A stretch of DNA of 64,000 nucleotides from Magnetaquicoccus sp039908525 (GTDB lineage Bacteria; Pseudomonadota; Magnetococcia; Magnetococcales; Magnetaquicoccaceae), in contig JAMOAY010000012.1 of assembly GCA_039908525.1 (NCBI GenBank), positions 1 to 64,000 on the forward strand, read 5' to 3'. Numbering within the stretch: the first letter of the stretch is position 1; every line of letters begins with the position of its first letter. The translations under genes were made by a program, and so were the position numbers. The notes under the pieces were generated by a model. The model was not told the origin of the DNA. It did no database searches and saw only the letters and a list, made by a program, of their open reading frames with translations. Positions 20,179 to 28,776 of the stretch are shown here, in pieces.

Positions 20179-20210
20179 GTCAAAAATCCAACGAGTCAAA
20201 AATCCAACAC
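20179..20210 (+). repeat. 16-bp tandem repeat upstream of the FleQ-like gene
   Basis: GTCAAAAATCCAAC plus two bases occurs twice in a row (20179-20194 and 20195-20210), in the gap between two divergent genes. It could be an operator pair for either gene. No protein can be assigned. Confidence 0.55.
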
Positions 20211-20299
20211 GCAGGGTACGATAATCAGCGGCGAACGACAAGACCTTTTGCATCGACGGCCCGCAATTTTTTTTCTGGTCAAGCGGGACCGAATGGCTC

Positions 20300-21367
20300 A
20301 TGCTGAAGGGATCTTGGCATGCTCAAACCACAGGTCGACCCACCGTGAAATCCACAGAATGTTCCAGGCCAGATCGACATCTCGACCAGGCGGAGATCCG
20401 TCCCCTGCGGAGATGGCTGGAGGATGCCACCTGCCGAATAACATGGGCGGAAGTCAGTCTCGAAAACGGGATGCAGGAACCATGCCTTGAGGCAGAATAT
20501 CTGGCCTATCACGCCCTGTTGCGCTGTCCGGGGGCGCCTCGGGATCTGGATGTGGGCCTTCGTGCCCGGGGGCGGTCATCGGCCAAAGCCCTCAGGAGAT
20601 GGCAGGCTTGCCTGCTGGAGCCGCCGCCTGTAGAATTCCCGGCCATTTTTGCAGATTTTTTGGCGCAACGGATCGATCAACGGTTGCCGGCGGCCTACAT
20701 CGTCGGTGAGGCGCCCTTTGCCGGCTATCGTTTCGCGGTCAACCCCGATGTGTTGATCCCCCGTTCCCGTCTGGAAAATCTGCTGGACGATCCCGGACAG
20801 TTGCACCGCTTGTTGGGGCGCCAGCGGGTCAAACGGATCCTGGACCTGGGTACTGGGAGTGGTTGTCTGGCCATTGCCTTTGCCCTGGCCTTTCCCGATG
20901 CCCAGATTGATGCCACGGACATCTCCCCGGCCGCCCTGGCGGTGGCAAAGGCCAATGGTCGGCGTTTTCACAAGCGACACGGCCTGCACAAGCGGTTACG
21001 CTGGGTGCAGTCCGATCTGTTTGACCAGTTGGCCGACCGGCGTTACACGCTGATCGTCAGCAATCCTCCCTATGTCAGTCGGGAGACATTGGCCGCTCTG
21101 CCGCCGGAGTATCGTCACGAGCCCTCTCTGGCCCTGGATGGGGGCAGCGACGGTCTGGCGTTGGTGGAGCCGATTTTGCGCCAGGCAGCACGCTTTTTGA
21201 CCCCGCACGGGGTGCTGATCTGCGAGGTTGGCGATGACACCGGCGAGCAGATGATGGCGCGCTGGCCGGAGTTGCCGGTGGAGTGGATCTTTTTCCATTT
21301 TGGCGCCAGTGGCGTGTTTGCCGCCCGTCGTGATGATCTGGCCCATTGGGCGCGTTCGACCTCATAA
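20300..21367 (+). CDS. prmB: PrmB-type ribosomal protein uL3 glutamine methyltransferase
   Basis: 355 aa as read from the ATG at 20300; a GTG at 20345 would give a length nearer the family norm and no clear ribosome site decides. The HemK-family fold shows DVLIPRSRLENLL, the SAM-binding LDLGTGSGCLAIAFALAF and the catalytic NPPYVS. The phrase PRSRLENLL (PRSPIAELI in E. coli PrmB) and the C-terminal FGASGVFAA point to PrmB, which methylates a glutamine of ribosomal protein L3, rather than PrmC, which acts on release factors. It lies just upstream of hpnC. Confidence 0.8.
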   Translation: MLKGSWHAQTTGRPTVKSTECSRPDRHLDQAEIRPLRRWLEDATCRITWAEVSLENGMQEPCLEAEYLAYHALLRCPGAPRDLDVGLRARGRSSAKALRRWQACLLEPPPVEFPAIFADFLAQRIDQRLPAAYIVGEAPFAGYRFAVNPDVLIPRSRLENLLDDPGQLHRLLGRQRVKRILDLGTGSGCLAIAFALAFPDAQIDATDISPAALAVAKANGRRFHKRHGLHKRLRWVQSDLFDQLADRRYTLIVSNPPYVSRETLAALPPEYRHEPSLALDGGSDGLALVEPILRQAARFLTPHGVLICEVGDDTGEQMMARWPELPVEWIFFHFGASGVFAARRDDLAHWARSTS

Positions 21368-21379
21368 ACCGAGCCAACC

Positions 21380-22321
21380 ATGTTGACACAAGGTCTCATA
21401 CCGCCGGAATTGTTTGACGATTTCCGTTACTGTATGGAGATTGTGCACAGCCGGGAAGAGAACTTTCCGGTCGCCTCCCTGTTGGCGCCACCCCGCCTGC
21501 GTCCATTTCTGTACGCCATCTACGCCTTTGCGCGCACGGCGGATGATTTTGCCGACCAGCCGGGTCGTGACGACGATACCCGCCTGCAGTTGCTGGACGA
21601 CTGGTCGCGTCGCCTGCTGCACGCGGAGTCCGGACAGCCGGATCATCCCATTTTTCGAGCTCTGGCCCATGTCATCCGTACCACCGATCTGCCCACCGAA
21701 CCGCTGCATAATCTGCTGATCGCCTTTCACATGGATGTGACCAACAAACGGTACGATACGATGGAAGAGCTGTTGGAGTACTGCCGCTACTCCGCCAATC
21801 CCGTCGGGCGTATTGTCCTGCATCTGGCCGGTGAGCTGCCCTACGAAGAGGGTGAAGCGCAGCTGCGGGCGGTTGGAGGCGGGCGGCCCGACGGTTCGAC
21901 TGCGGGCAGCAAGGCCTACTATTCCGACGCCATCTGTACCGCCTTGCAGTTGACCAACCACTGGCAGGATCTGGGGCAGGATGTCTGGAGCGGTCGCCCT
22001 CTTTATCTCCCGTTGGAGGAGATGGCCCGTTTTGATGTCACGGAGGAGATGGTTCGCAAGCGTCGCTTCTCGCCGGTTGTGGGGGGGTTGATGCTCCATC
22101 TGACCGCCCAGACGCGGGAGTTGTTTCTGGCCGGGGAACCGTTGCGCCGTCAGGTGCGCTGGCCTCTCAACCTGGAGTTGGCCACGATTTGCGAATGCGG
22201 GCAGGCGGTATTGAACAAGATCGAGGCACAAGGGGGCAACACCCTGCGGGTTCGTCCCCGGCTTACCCTGTGGGACCGGGCCGTTTGTCTCAAAAATGTG
22301 TTGGCAGGGGTTGCCATATGA
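21380..22321 (+). CDS. hpnC: HpnC, hydroxysqualene synthase
   Basis: 313 aa, trans-isoprenyl diphosphate synthase fold. The first aspartate-rich motif is FARTADDFAD and the second region is LQLTNHWQDLGQD, which carries the N-x-x-x-D pattern. The opening EENFPVASLL and LRPFLYAIYAFAR are HpnC signatures. In the bacterial HpnC-HpnD-HpnE route, HpnD condenses two farnesyl diphosphates to presqualene diphosphate, HpnC turns that into hydroxysqualene and HpnE reduces it to squalene for hopanoids. Its stop overlaps the hpnD start (ATGA). hpnE and squalene-hopene cyclase are not in the window. Confidence 0.92.
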   Translation: MLTQGLIPPELFDDFRYCMEIVHSREENFPVASLLAPPRLRPFLYAIYAFARTADDFADQPGRDDDTRLQLLDDWSRRLLHAESGQPDHPIFRALAHVIRTTDLPTEPLHNLLIAFHMDVTNKRYDTMEELLEYCRYSANPVGRIVLHLAGELPYEEGEAQLRAVGGGRPDGSTAGSKAYYSDAICTALQLTNHWQDLGQDVWSGRPLYLPLEEMARFDVTEEMVRKRRFSPVVGGLMLHLTAQTRELFLAGEPLRRQVRWPLNLELATICECGQAVLNKIEAQGGNTLRVRPRLTLWDRAVCLKNVLAGVAI

Positions 22322-23196
22322 CGCCGGCCGAGTATTGCCGGCGCAAAACGTTGGGTGCAAATTCTTCGTTTTTTTTACCGTTTTTCTTTATTTCCCCGCC
22401 GCGTCGTGCGGCGATGTATGCCGTGTACGCTTTTTGCCGTGAGGTGGACGACATTGTCGACAGCGGTTTGCCCCGGCCGGAAGCGGCCGCCCGCCTGGAG
22501 GCGTGGCGGCAGGAGCTGCTGCAGAGCTTTGACGGGCAACCCAGCCATCCGATCACCCTGGAGTTGGTGCGCTATCAACGGCTGTTTGAACTGCCGATCC
22601 AACCTTTCCACGATATCCTGGCCGGCATGGCCATGGATCTGCAGCAAAACCGGTATCGGACCCTGGATGATCTGCTGCTCTACTGTTACCGGGTGGCGGT
22701 GACGGTTGGGCTGATCGCCATCCGGGTTTTTGTCCACGGCCGGACGCCGGATTCCTGGGAGGAGGGGCGGGAGAGGGTGTTTGCCCAGCAGTTGGGCATG
22801 GCGTTGCAACTCACCAACATCGTGCGGGATGTGGCCGAAGATGCCCGGATGGGGCGCATCTATCTTCCCCAACGCTGGTTGGCGGACGGTGGTGTGGACG
22901 AGGGGGATATTCTGCACAGCCGCTGGACGCCTCAATTGGGCGCCTTGTTGCGTCAGCTGGCGGCGTTGGCCGAAGAGTATTACCAGAAGGCGGATGAGCT
23001 GATCGCCACCCCTCAGGAGCGGCAGATCTTGATGCCGGCCTTGTTCATGGGGGCCATCTATCGAACCTGTTTGCACCGCATGCAGCAAAACGATTTCCGC
23101 TGTTTCTCGGGGCCCCTCAAGCTCTCTCTGTCCGCCAAGCTGGGGGTTCTGTGGCGGGCATGGCGGGAGGAGAAAAAGCGGCAGAAAATCCCGTAA
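22318..23196 (+). CDS. hpnD: HpnD, presqualene diphosphate synthase
   Basis: 292 aa from the ATG at 22318, overlapping the hpnC stop by 4 bases; the longer open frame inside hpnC is not used. The head SSFFLPFFFISPPRRAAMYAVYAF is typical. The first metal-binding motif is CREVDDIVD and the second is LQLTNIVRDVAEDARMGRIYLP. It joins two farnesyl diphosphates to presqualene diphosphate, the first committed step to hopanoids. Translational coupling to hpnC ensures paired production. Confidence 0.94.
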   Translation: MTPAEYCRRKTLGANSSFFLPFFFISPPRRAAMYAVYAFCREVDDIVDSGLPRPEAAARLEAWRQELLQSFDGQPSHPITLELVRYQRLFELPIQPFHDILAGMAMDLQQNRYRTLDDLLLYCYRVAVTVGLIAIRVFVHGRTPDSWEEGRERVFAQQLGMALQLTNIVRDVAEDARMGRIYLPQRWLADGGVDEGDILHSRWTPQLGALLRQLAALAEEYYQKADELIATPQERQILMPALFMGAIYRTCLHRMQQNDFRCFSGPLKLSLSAKLGVLWRAWREEKKRQKIP

Positions 23197-23227
23197 CCGT
23201 TTCGCGCAGGAGGCAGAAGCAACGGCC

Positions 23228-23247
23228 CCGTCACAGGATGGTGACGG
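23228..23247. terminator. possible bidirectional terminator hairpin
   Basis: CCGTCAC and GTGACGG form a perfect 7-bp stem around AGGATG, in the 55-bp gap between the convergent hpnD and pqiC genes. There is no strong T run on either side, so termination is only suggested by position. Confidence 0.35.
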
Positions 23248-23251
23248 TTGG

Positions 23252-23851
23252 CTACCGTCCCGCAGCGGTTCTCTCCACAGCCCCCGCCATCTCCCGACTC
23301 CATTCCAGCAGCAGTTGGCTCATGCCGGCCGCCACCCCGGCGTAATCGGCCAGCGCGATCGGTTCGCTGGCAAACTGGGCGTGCTGTACGACGAGATGTC
23401 TGCCTGTCTGGGCATCGAGCAGTCGCCAACGGGCCTTGAGAACGACCCTGCCATCCGCGCCCTGCTCGAACTGACTGATCTGCGTGGCAATGCGCAGGGA
23501 AGAACGCTCCTGGGGCAGGGCTGTGGGCGAGGTGATGCGGTCCGTGCCCAGCAGGGCAGAGAGATTTTCCAGCACAACACGGGAGATGTTCTCGCGCAAA
23601 TGGTCCCCCCACTGCTCGGTCTGCTGCATATGCAGATGGTTTTCACTGCTCCGCGTGACAATCTGCGCACGGTTGAGATAGGGGGGCAACTCCACGGGCT
23701 CTACCACGATCAGAGGTTGCTCGTGAGAAGCCTTGCGGGTGGGCGATTCGGTGCTGGCCGTCGGGGTCAGCAGATAGTAGCGGACCGGGGGGGAGCCCCC
23801 CGCGCAGGCACTGCACAACAGCAGCGGCAGAAAAAGCCAAATCCGGCGCAC
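23252..23851 (-). CDS. pqiC: PqiC-like lipoprotein of the PqiABC lipid transporter
   Basis: 199 aa. The frame opens at an ATG at 23872, but AAAGGAG with 8-base spacing points to the GTG at 23851, giving a clean lipoprotein signal ending LLLCSAC. The mature part (RYYLLTP near the start, VVEPVELPPYLNR, then QWGDHLRENISRVVLENL) is the ABC-type auxiliary lipoprotein family (PqiC, DUF330). In E. coli PqiC is an outer-membrane lipoprotein that docks the PqiB needle. It is the last gene of pqiA-pqiB-pqiC. Confidence 0.85.
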   Translation of the reverse strand: MRRIWLFLPLLLCSACAGGSPPVRYYLLTPTASTESPTRKASHEQPLIVVEPVELPPYLNRAQIVTRSSENHLHMQQTEQWGDHLRENISRVVLENLSALLGTDRITSPTALPQERSSLRIATQISQFEQGADGRVVLKARWRLLDAQTGRHLVVQHAQFASEPIALADYAGVAAGMSQLLLEWSREMAGAVERTAAGR

Positions 23852-23878
23852 GACAGCCACTCCTTTCCGCATGATCGC

Positions 23879-25621
23879 TTATTTTTCTTTGCCAAACAGC
23901 AAGGACTCCGGCCGGTTTTCCATCAACTCCAAAAAGGAGCGAATGGCCCGGGCGGTGGCCGACAGTTCCCGGGTCGTCTCCAGCAGCTGGTAGTGCAACG
24001 GTGCATTGGGGTTGATCATCCCTTCGATGCCGACCAGGGTCTTTTCGGTTTGCGACAGGGCCTTCTGTGCTGCGTCCGCCGCTCCGTGCAGTTGCTGGCC
24101 GAGAGGCACAGGCTGCCTGTTCAGGTCGACCAGCAGGGACTCCAACTGGACGGAGACCCCCTTGAGAGAGCGAATGGCCGCCAGCAGCTCCGGTGCGTTG
24201 ATGGTCCGATTGGCCCCCTGGAGGGTGCCATGCAACTCTGCAGCCATTTTTTCCAGGGGCATGGCCTGCACGGTCTTGAGCAGCAGGGAGATGGATTCGG
24301 TGATTTCACCGATGCTGCCCGGCATGGTGGGCAGTTCGGGAAATTTTCCTGACGGTTCGCTCCGTTTCAACGGCACTTCCGGGTGGATATCCAACTCCAC
24401 AAAGCGCTGCCCTGTCAGATAGCTGCCGGTTTGCAGCTGGGCCCGCAGCCCCCGTTGCACCAGGGCCTCCATGAGCGCATAGGCGGCGTCGTCCGTATCG
24501 GCTTCCGCCTGGGCCGTGCGCAGCGCATCCACCCGTTCGGGCTCGATCTGCACCAGGACAGGAATGCGGAAGGTGGTGTTCCTGGCATCATATTCCATGC
24601 TGATTTCGGTCACTTTTCCCACTTTGATGCCGCGAAACTCCACCGGCGCACCGACACTCAGGCCACGCACCGATTCGTTGAAATAGAGCACGAAAATAAT
24701 GCGTTTTGTGTAGGACTGCTCGGCAGTCGCCGCCTTGTCGTCATACAGCCGGAAGGTGTGTCCATTTTGGGCCACCGCGCTCTGCTGCAAGGTGTCCGGG
24801 GTGTCGAAGGTGACCCCCCCCACCAGCATGGACTGCAGCGATTCGGTCTTGACCTTGATCCCTTCGGCGCTGATGGAGAGATCCACCCCGCTGACCCGCC
24901 AGAAGCGGGTGCTTTCCTGGATCAGTGTGTTGTAGGGGGCTCGCACGAAAAGGTGCAGGTTGACATTTTTTTTGTTCGGGGAGAGGGTATATCCCAGAAT
25001 CTCGCCCGCCGGGATGTCCCGGTAGTAGAGGGGGGAACCGGTATCCAGGGCGCCCAGAGACTCGGCTTGCAGGATGTATTTGCCCCCAGGCGCATCCATC
25101 TGCACCACGGGCGGTGTTTCCAACCCTTTGAATTCACGAGTTGATTCCCCATTTCCTGGTTCGATTTCGATGTGGGCACCGGAGACCAGGGTGTCGAGAC
25201 CGGACACGCCCCGCAAACTCAAACGGGGGCGGACGACCCAGAATTTGCTTCCCTCCCGCAGGTAGGGCTCTGCCGCCCGTTGCATGCGCACACCGACCAG
25301 CACGCCGGAGAGATCTTCGGTGAGCTGGATGGACTCCACCTGCCCCACCTCCACCGCCTTGTATTTGACACGGGTTTTGCCGGCGACCAACCCTTCCGCC
25401 GTCTTGAAGCGGATTTGAATCTCCGCCCCTTTCTCCAGCATGGTTTTGTAGGCGAGCCAGCCACCGATCAGCAGGGCCAGCAGGGGCAGCAGCCAGACCA
25501 GTTGCACCCCTCGGGGGGTGTCGGGCACCGCCATCGGCAGGGGCTCGTATGCCTGGGGCTCCGACGGCTCGGCTGTCGGCAGCGATCGTGGATCCCGACT
25601 GTGATGGGCGGTTTTATCCAT
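23879..25621 (-). CDS. pqiB: PqiB, MCE-domain lipid-transport protein
   Basis: 580 aa from the ATG at 25621, overlapping the pqiA stop by 8 bases. A single membrane span lies near residues 34-54 (LVWLLPLLALLIGGWLAY). Three MCE domains follow, recognisable by KTRVKYKAVEVGQVESI, then TGSPLYYRDIPAGEILG, then GAPVEFRGIKVGKVTEI. A long helical C-terminus makes the hydrophobic needle in known PqiB hexamers. It bridges inner and outer membranes and carries lipids across the periplasm. The three-MCE layout and neighbouring pqiA and pqiC make the assignment firm. Confidence 0.93.
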   Translation of the reverse strand: MDKTAHHSRDPRSLPTAEPSEPQAYEPLPMAVPDTPRGVQLVWLLPLLALLIGGWLAYKTMLEKGAEIQIRFKTAEGLVAGKTRVKYKAVEVGQVESIQLTEDLSGVLVGVRMQRAAEPYLREGSKFWVVRPRLSLRGVSGLDTLVSGAHIEIEPGNGESTREFKGLETPPVVQMDAPGGKYILQAESLGALDTGSPLYYRDIPAGEILGYTLSPNKKNVNLHLFVRAPYNTLIQESTRFWRVSGVDLSISAEGIKVKTESLQSMLVGGVTFDTPDTLQQSAVAQNGHTFRLYDDKAATAEQSYTKRIIFVLYFNESVRGLSVGAPVEFRGIKVGKVTEISMEYDARNTTFRIPVLVQIEPERVDALRTAQAEADTDDAAYALMEALVQRGLRAQLQTGSYLTGQRFVELDIHPEVPLKRSEPSGKFPELPTMPGSIGEITESISLLLKTVQAMPLEKMAAELHGTLQGANRTINAPELLAAIRSLKGVSVQLESLLVDLNRQPVPLGQQLHGAADAAQKALSQTEKTLVGIEGMINPNAPLHYQLLETTRELSATARAIRSFLELMENRPESLLFGKEK

Positions 25622-26906
25622 CCGTTGACTCCATGACATCCCACATCAGGCGGGGATCAAAACTTTTCGTGGCCAGCATGGTCAACACCACGACCACCCC
25701 GAAAAAGGTGGCGCCATCGCCCGGTTCGATGGTGCTCAGAGTGCCCAACTGCACCAGGGCTGTCAAAATGGAGAGCAGAAAGATATCCACCATGGACCAA
25801 TGGCCGAACAGTTCGAGTGCCCGGTAGAGGTGGGTTCGATCCCTGGGACGCCACCGGGAACGGTAATGTACCGAGAGCAGCAGAAAGGTGAGGATCCCCA
25901 GTTTCATCAGGGGGACGATCATGCTGGCAAACAGGATGAGCAGGGCCAGGGGCCACAGCCCGCTCTCCATCAGATGCTGGATGCCGCTCAGAATGGTGTC
26001 CGGCGCCCCCTGTCCGAAGCGGACCACGGTCATGATGGGCAGCAGATTGGCCGGGATGTAGAAAAGGGCGGCGGCCAGGATCAGTGCCCAGGTGCGGGAG
26101 AGGCTGGCGGGCTTGCGGGGGTGCAAGGGGGCATGGCAGTGGGGGCAGTCGCACGGTGGCCCTGGGTGGGTGGGAATGCCCACCAGCAGCGTGCAGTGGG
26201 GACACCGCACCCATCCGGCCTGCAAGGCGGTGGCCGGAGGGGCGGCGGCGAGCCCCTGGGTGCGCAGAGAGAGGAGGGGGTATCCCGTCTTGCGCCCGAC
26301 GGGTTCCAGCATGAGACGCCGGGTGCGGGCATCCAGACTGAGTTGGGCGGCAATCGTGGTCAGCAACAGCCCGAAAAAGGCATACAGGGCCATGCCGGGG
26401 GTAACCGTGGCCATGTCCCGCAATTTGACGAGGGCCACCATGACGCCCAGGGTGTAAATGCCGGTCATGCTCCAGGGGGTTGCATGGTTGATGGCGCGCA
26501 GAACCCAGGCCGCATGCCGCCCGGCAGGGCGGTCGAACTTCAAGGGCAGCAGAAGATAAAGCATGCCCACCAGCAACAACAGGGGGAACAGCAGGCTGGT
26601 GCAGAAGACCAACGGGGGCAGCAGCCACAGCCCGGCCTCGGACAGGGCCGTGACCCCCTCCCAGAGGGTGCTGGTCTGGATCCGTCCCCCCAACTCCAGG
26701 GTGAGCAGGGGATGGCTGTTGGCGATGACAAACAGGAACAGACCCGTCAGGGCAAAGGCCAACGGCCGCTCCACGCCCACAAACCGACTGTGGTACAAGG
26801 CGAGCCCGCAGCGGGTGCACAGGGCGGACCGCCCACAGGGCAGGCGCTGCACACGGTGCAGGGCATCACAGTGCGGGCACGCCGACAGATGGATAGAGAA
26901 AGGCAT
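25614..26906 (-). CDS. pqiA: PqiA, integral membrane partner of PqiB
   Basis: 430 aa from the ATG at 26906, where the protein begins like family members with a zinc ribbon (CPHCDALH, then CTRCGLALY). A second ribbon occurs mid-protein (CPHCTLLV, then CPHCHAPL). Each precedes a bundle of about four membrane helices, the duplicated PqiA fold. The open frame extends 137 codons upstream, but that part is Pro/Ser-rich and unlike the family. No strong ribosome site was seen, so the exact start is somewhat uncertain. PqiA is thought to feed or gate lipids entering PqiB. First gene of the pqi operon, divergent from the thioredoxin-like gene. Confidence 0.9.
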   Translation of the reverse strand: MPFSIHLSACPHCDALHRVQRLPCGRSALCTRCGLALYHSRFVGVERPLAFALTGLFLFVIANSHPLLTLELGGRIQTSTLWEGVTALSEAGLWLLPPLVFCTSLLFPLLLLVGMLYLLLPLKFDRPAGRHAAWVLRAINHATPWSMTGIYTLGVMVALVKLRDMATVTPGMALYAFFGLLLTTIAAQLSLDARTRRLMLEPVGRKTGYPLLSLRTQGLAAAPPATALQAGWVRCPHCTLLVGIPTHPGPPCDCPHCHAPLHPRKPASLSRTWALILAAALFYIPANLLPIMTVVRFGQGAPDTILSGIQHLMESGLWPLALLILFASMIVPLMKLGILTFLLLSVHYRSRWRPRDRTHLYRALELFGHWSMVDIFLLSILTALVQLGTLSTIEPGDGATFFGVVVVLTMLATKSFDPRLMWDVMESTDG

Positions 26907-27087
26907 GAGGGAAATGGCGATCACCAGAAAAATGTCGGGCGTCCCGGCGCGTATACCCTGCACAACGGACATCAACTGGGGTATGATGCCGCCAACCTGC
27001 CGTCCTTGCAAGTTTTCATCTGCCGGCGTGCTGCAGATGACGGCAGGAGGTTTTGGAAAGTGTCGCCATTGATCGGGGAGTGTGGTC

Positions 27088-27663
27088 ATGTCCAAGCGGT
27101 ATGGGTCGGGCGGGTTGTTGCGACAACCGTCCGTCACGGATGGGTGGAAACGGTGGGCCGTGTTGTGGCTGGTGTGGGGTTGGGTGCTGGCGGGAGGGGT
27201 GCCGGCACTGGCCGAGTCCGCGCCGGGAACAGAACTGTTGCTCAACACCGTGGATGGCAAAAGTTTACGTCTGGCGGATCTGCGCGGCAAGGTGGTGCTG
27301 GTCAATTTCTGGGCCACCTGGTGCCCGCCCTGTCTGGAAGAGATCCCCGAATTGATCCGCTTCCACGCCCGCTATGCCGACAAGGGGGTGGTGGTGATCG
27401 GCGTCGACTACATGGATCACGTCAACCTGGAACAGTTGAAAAAATTTATTGCCGAACACCAGATCAGCTATCCCATTGTCTACGGGGAGCCAGGCCGGCT
27501 GGATCCGTTGGCCAAGGCGCTGGGAGGGGTGTTCGGCCTGCCGATCACCAAACTGCTGGATCGACAAGGGCGCGTGGTCTCCTCCCACATGGGGGGGGTG
27601 ACCGAAAAGGGCATGCGGAGCTGGGTGGAGCCCTTGTTGACGACCTCAGCGGCGGAAAAATAG
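27088..27663 (+). CDS. TlpA/ResA-type thiol-disulfide oxidoreductase
   Basis: 191 aa from the ATG at 27088 with GGGGAG upstream. A signal peptide or anchor runs to about residue 42 (GGVPALAES). The thioredoxin fold has VLVNFWATWCPPCLEEIPEL, with the redox CPPC pair, and the cis-Pro region GLPITKLLD. Such proteins reduce disulfides in the periplasm, for example in cytochrome c maturation. A CcdA-like electron donor is encoded two genes downstream, so the two likely work together. Confidence 0.88.
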   Translation: MSKRYGSGGLLRQPSVTDGWKRWAVLWLVWGWVLAGGVPALAESAPGTELLLNTVDGKSLRLADLRGKVVLVNFWATWCPPCLEEIPELIRFHARYADKGVVVIGVDYMDHVNLEQLKKFIAEHQISYPIVYGEPGRLDPLAKALGGVFGLPITKLLDRQGRVVSSHMGGVTEKGMRSWVEPLLTTSAAEK

Positions 27664-27676
27664 AAGGAGGGACACG

Positions 27677-28024
27677 ATGATGACCACCATGGCAACCGGG
27701 ATGGCCCTGGTCTGGACCACCCTGCCGGGAGAGGCGCTGGCGAACTCTGTTGCGGAAACCCTGGTGGAGGAGAAGTTGGCCGCCTGTGTGCATGTACTGC
27801 CTGGCGGACGCTCCTGCTACCGTTGGCAGGGGGAGATCCATCGGGATGCCGAGTGGACCCTGCTGATCAAGACCCGGGAGAGCCTGTATCCCTGGCTGGA
27901 GCCGCGCCTGCTGGCGTTGCACCCCTACGAATGCCCTGAAATATTGATGACTCCTGTGTTGCGCAGCCTGCCCGCCTATGGCGAGTGGCTGCTTGCCGCC
28001 ACCCGGGAGCCGTCCTCCCCCTAG
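27677..28024 (+). CDS. cutA: CutA family protein
   Basis: 115 aa, with AAGGAGGG before an ATG pair at 27677. Family hallmarks are LVWTTLPGEALANSVAETLVEEKLAACVHV, the RWQGEI strand, WTLLIKTR and HPYECPEIL. CutA forms a very stable trimer of ferredoxin-like folds and has been tied to divalent metal tolerance, though its exact function is unsettled. In E. coli cutA lies beside dsbD; here it sits between a TlpA-like and a CcdA-like gene, a comparable redox setting. Confidence 0.93.
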   Translation: MMTTMATGMALVWTTLPGEALANSVAETLVEEKLAACVHVLPGGRSCYRWQGEIHRDAEWTLLIKTRESLYPWLEPRLLALHPYECPEILMTPVLRSLPAYGEWLLAATREPSSP

Positions 28025-28035
28025 GAGCGTTGCCG

Positions 28036-28767
28036 ATGGAACATGTCACGATGGCCACCGCCCTGTTGGCGGGGTTGCTCTCCTTTGTCTCCCCCTGCGT
28101 GTTGCCGTTGGTGCCGGCCTATATCAGTTTCATGACAGGGGTTTCCGTGACGGGTATGCGCGCGGCGCAGGGGGGGGATCTGCGTTGGCGGGTTTTTTTG
28201 CACAGCCTGTTTTTTGTGCTGGGCTTTGCCACGATCTTCATCGCTCTGGGTGCCTCGGCCACCCTGCTCAGTCGCCTTCTGTTGCAAAACCTGCAACTGT
28301 TTTCCCAGCTGGGGGGTGGGCTGATCATCCTGTTCGGCCTGCACTACATGGGGTTGTTGCGCATGGGTCTGCTCAACCGGGAGGCCCGTTTCGACCTCCA
28401 GAAGAAGCCGCCCGGTCTGTTGGGCGCCTATCTGATGGGCCTGGCCTTTGCGTTTGGTTGGACCCCTTGTGTCGGTCCCATCCTGGCGGCCATCCTGGCC
28501 GTTGCCGGTAGCCAGGAGAGTGTGCAGCAGGGAATCGTGTTGCTGGCGGTCTATTCGGCGGGTCTGGGGCTGCCCTTCCTGCTGGCCGGTCTGGCGATCA
28601 ACCATTTTTTTCAGTTTTTTACCCGGGTGCGCAGTTATCTGCGCCATGTGGAGATCGTCTCCGGTCTCCTGCTGGTGGGGGTGGGTCTGCTGATCCTGTT
28701 GGGCGACTTCAATCGGTTGTCCGTCTGGTTGATGCAGTGGTTTCCAGGGTTGGCCAAGGTGGGGTGA
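28036..28767 (+). CDS. CcdA-type transmembrane thiol reductant carrier
   Basis: 243 aa from the ATG at 28036 (GGAG upstream), 11 bases after the cutA stop. Six membrane helices are visible. Cysteines lie in the hallmark LSFVSPCVLPLVPAY and GWTPCVGPILAA segments, which relay electrons from cytosolic thioredoxin across the membrane. It would keep the TlpA-like protein reduced and could serve cytochrome c assembly. Not full-length DsbD, since the flanking periplasmic domains are absent. Confidence 0.92.
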   Translation: MEHVTMATALLAGLLSFVSPCVLPLVPAYISFMTGVSVTGMRAAQGGDLRWRVFLHSLFFVLGFATIFIALGASATLLSRLLLQNLQLFSQLGGGLIILFGLHYMGLLRMGLLNREARFDLQKKPPGLLGAYLMGLAFAFGWTPCVGPILAAILAVAGSQESVQQGIVLLAVYSAGLGLPFLLAGLAINHFFQFFTRVRSYLRHVEIVSGLLLVGVGLLILLGDFNRLSVWLMQWFPGLAKVG

Positions 28768-28776
28768 GAGGGTGCG

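Noticed and set aside
23315..24352. Plus-strand open frame across pqiC and pqiB
   Set aside because: Shadow of two well-recognised genes on the other strand.
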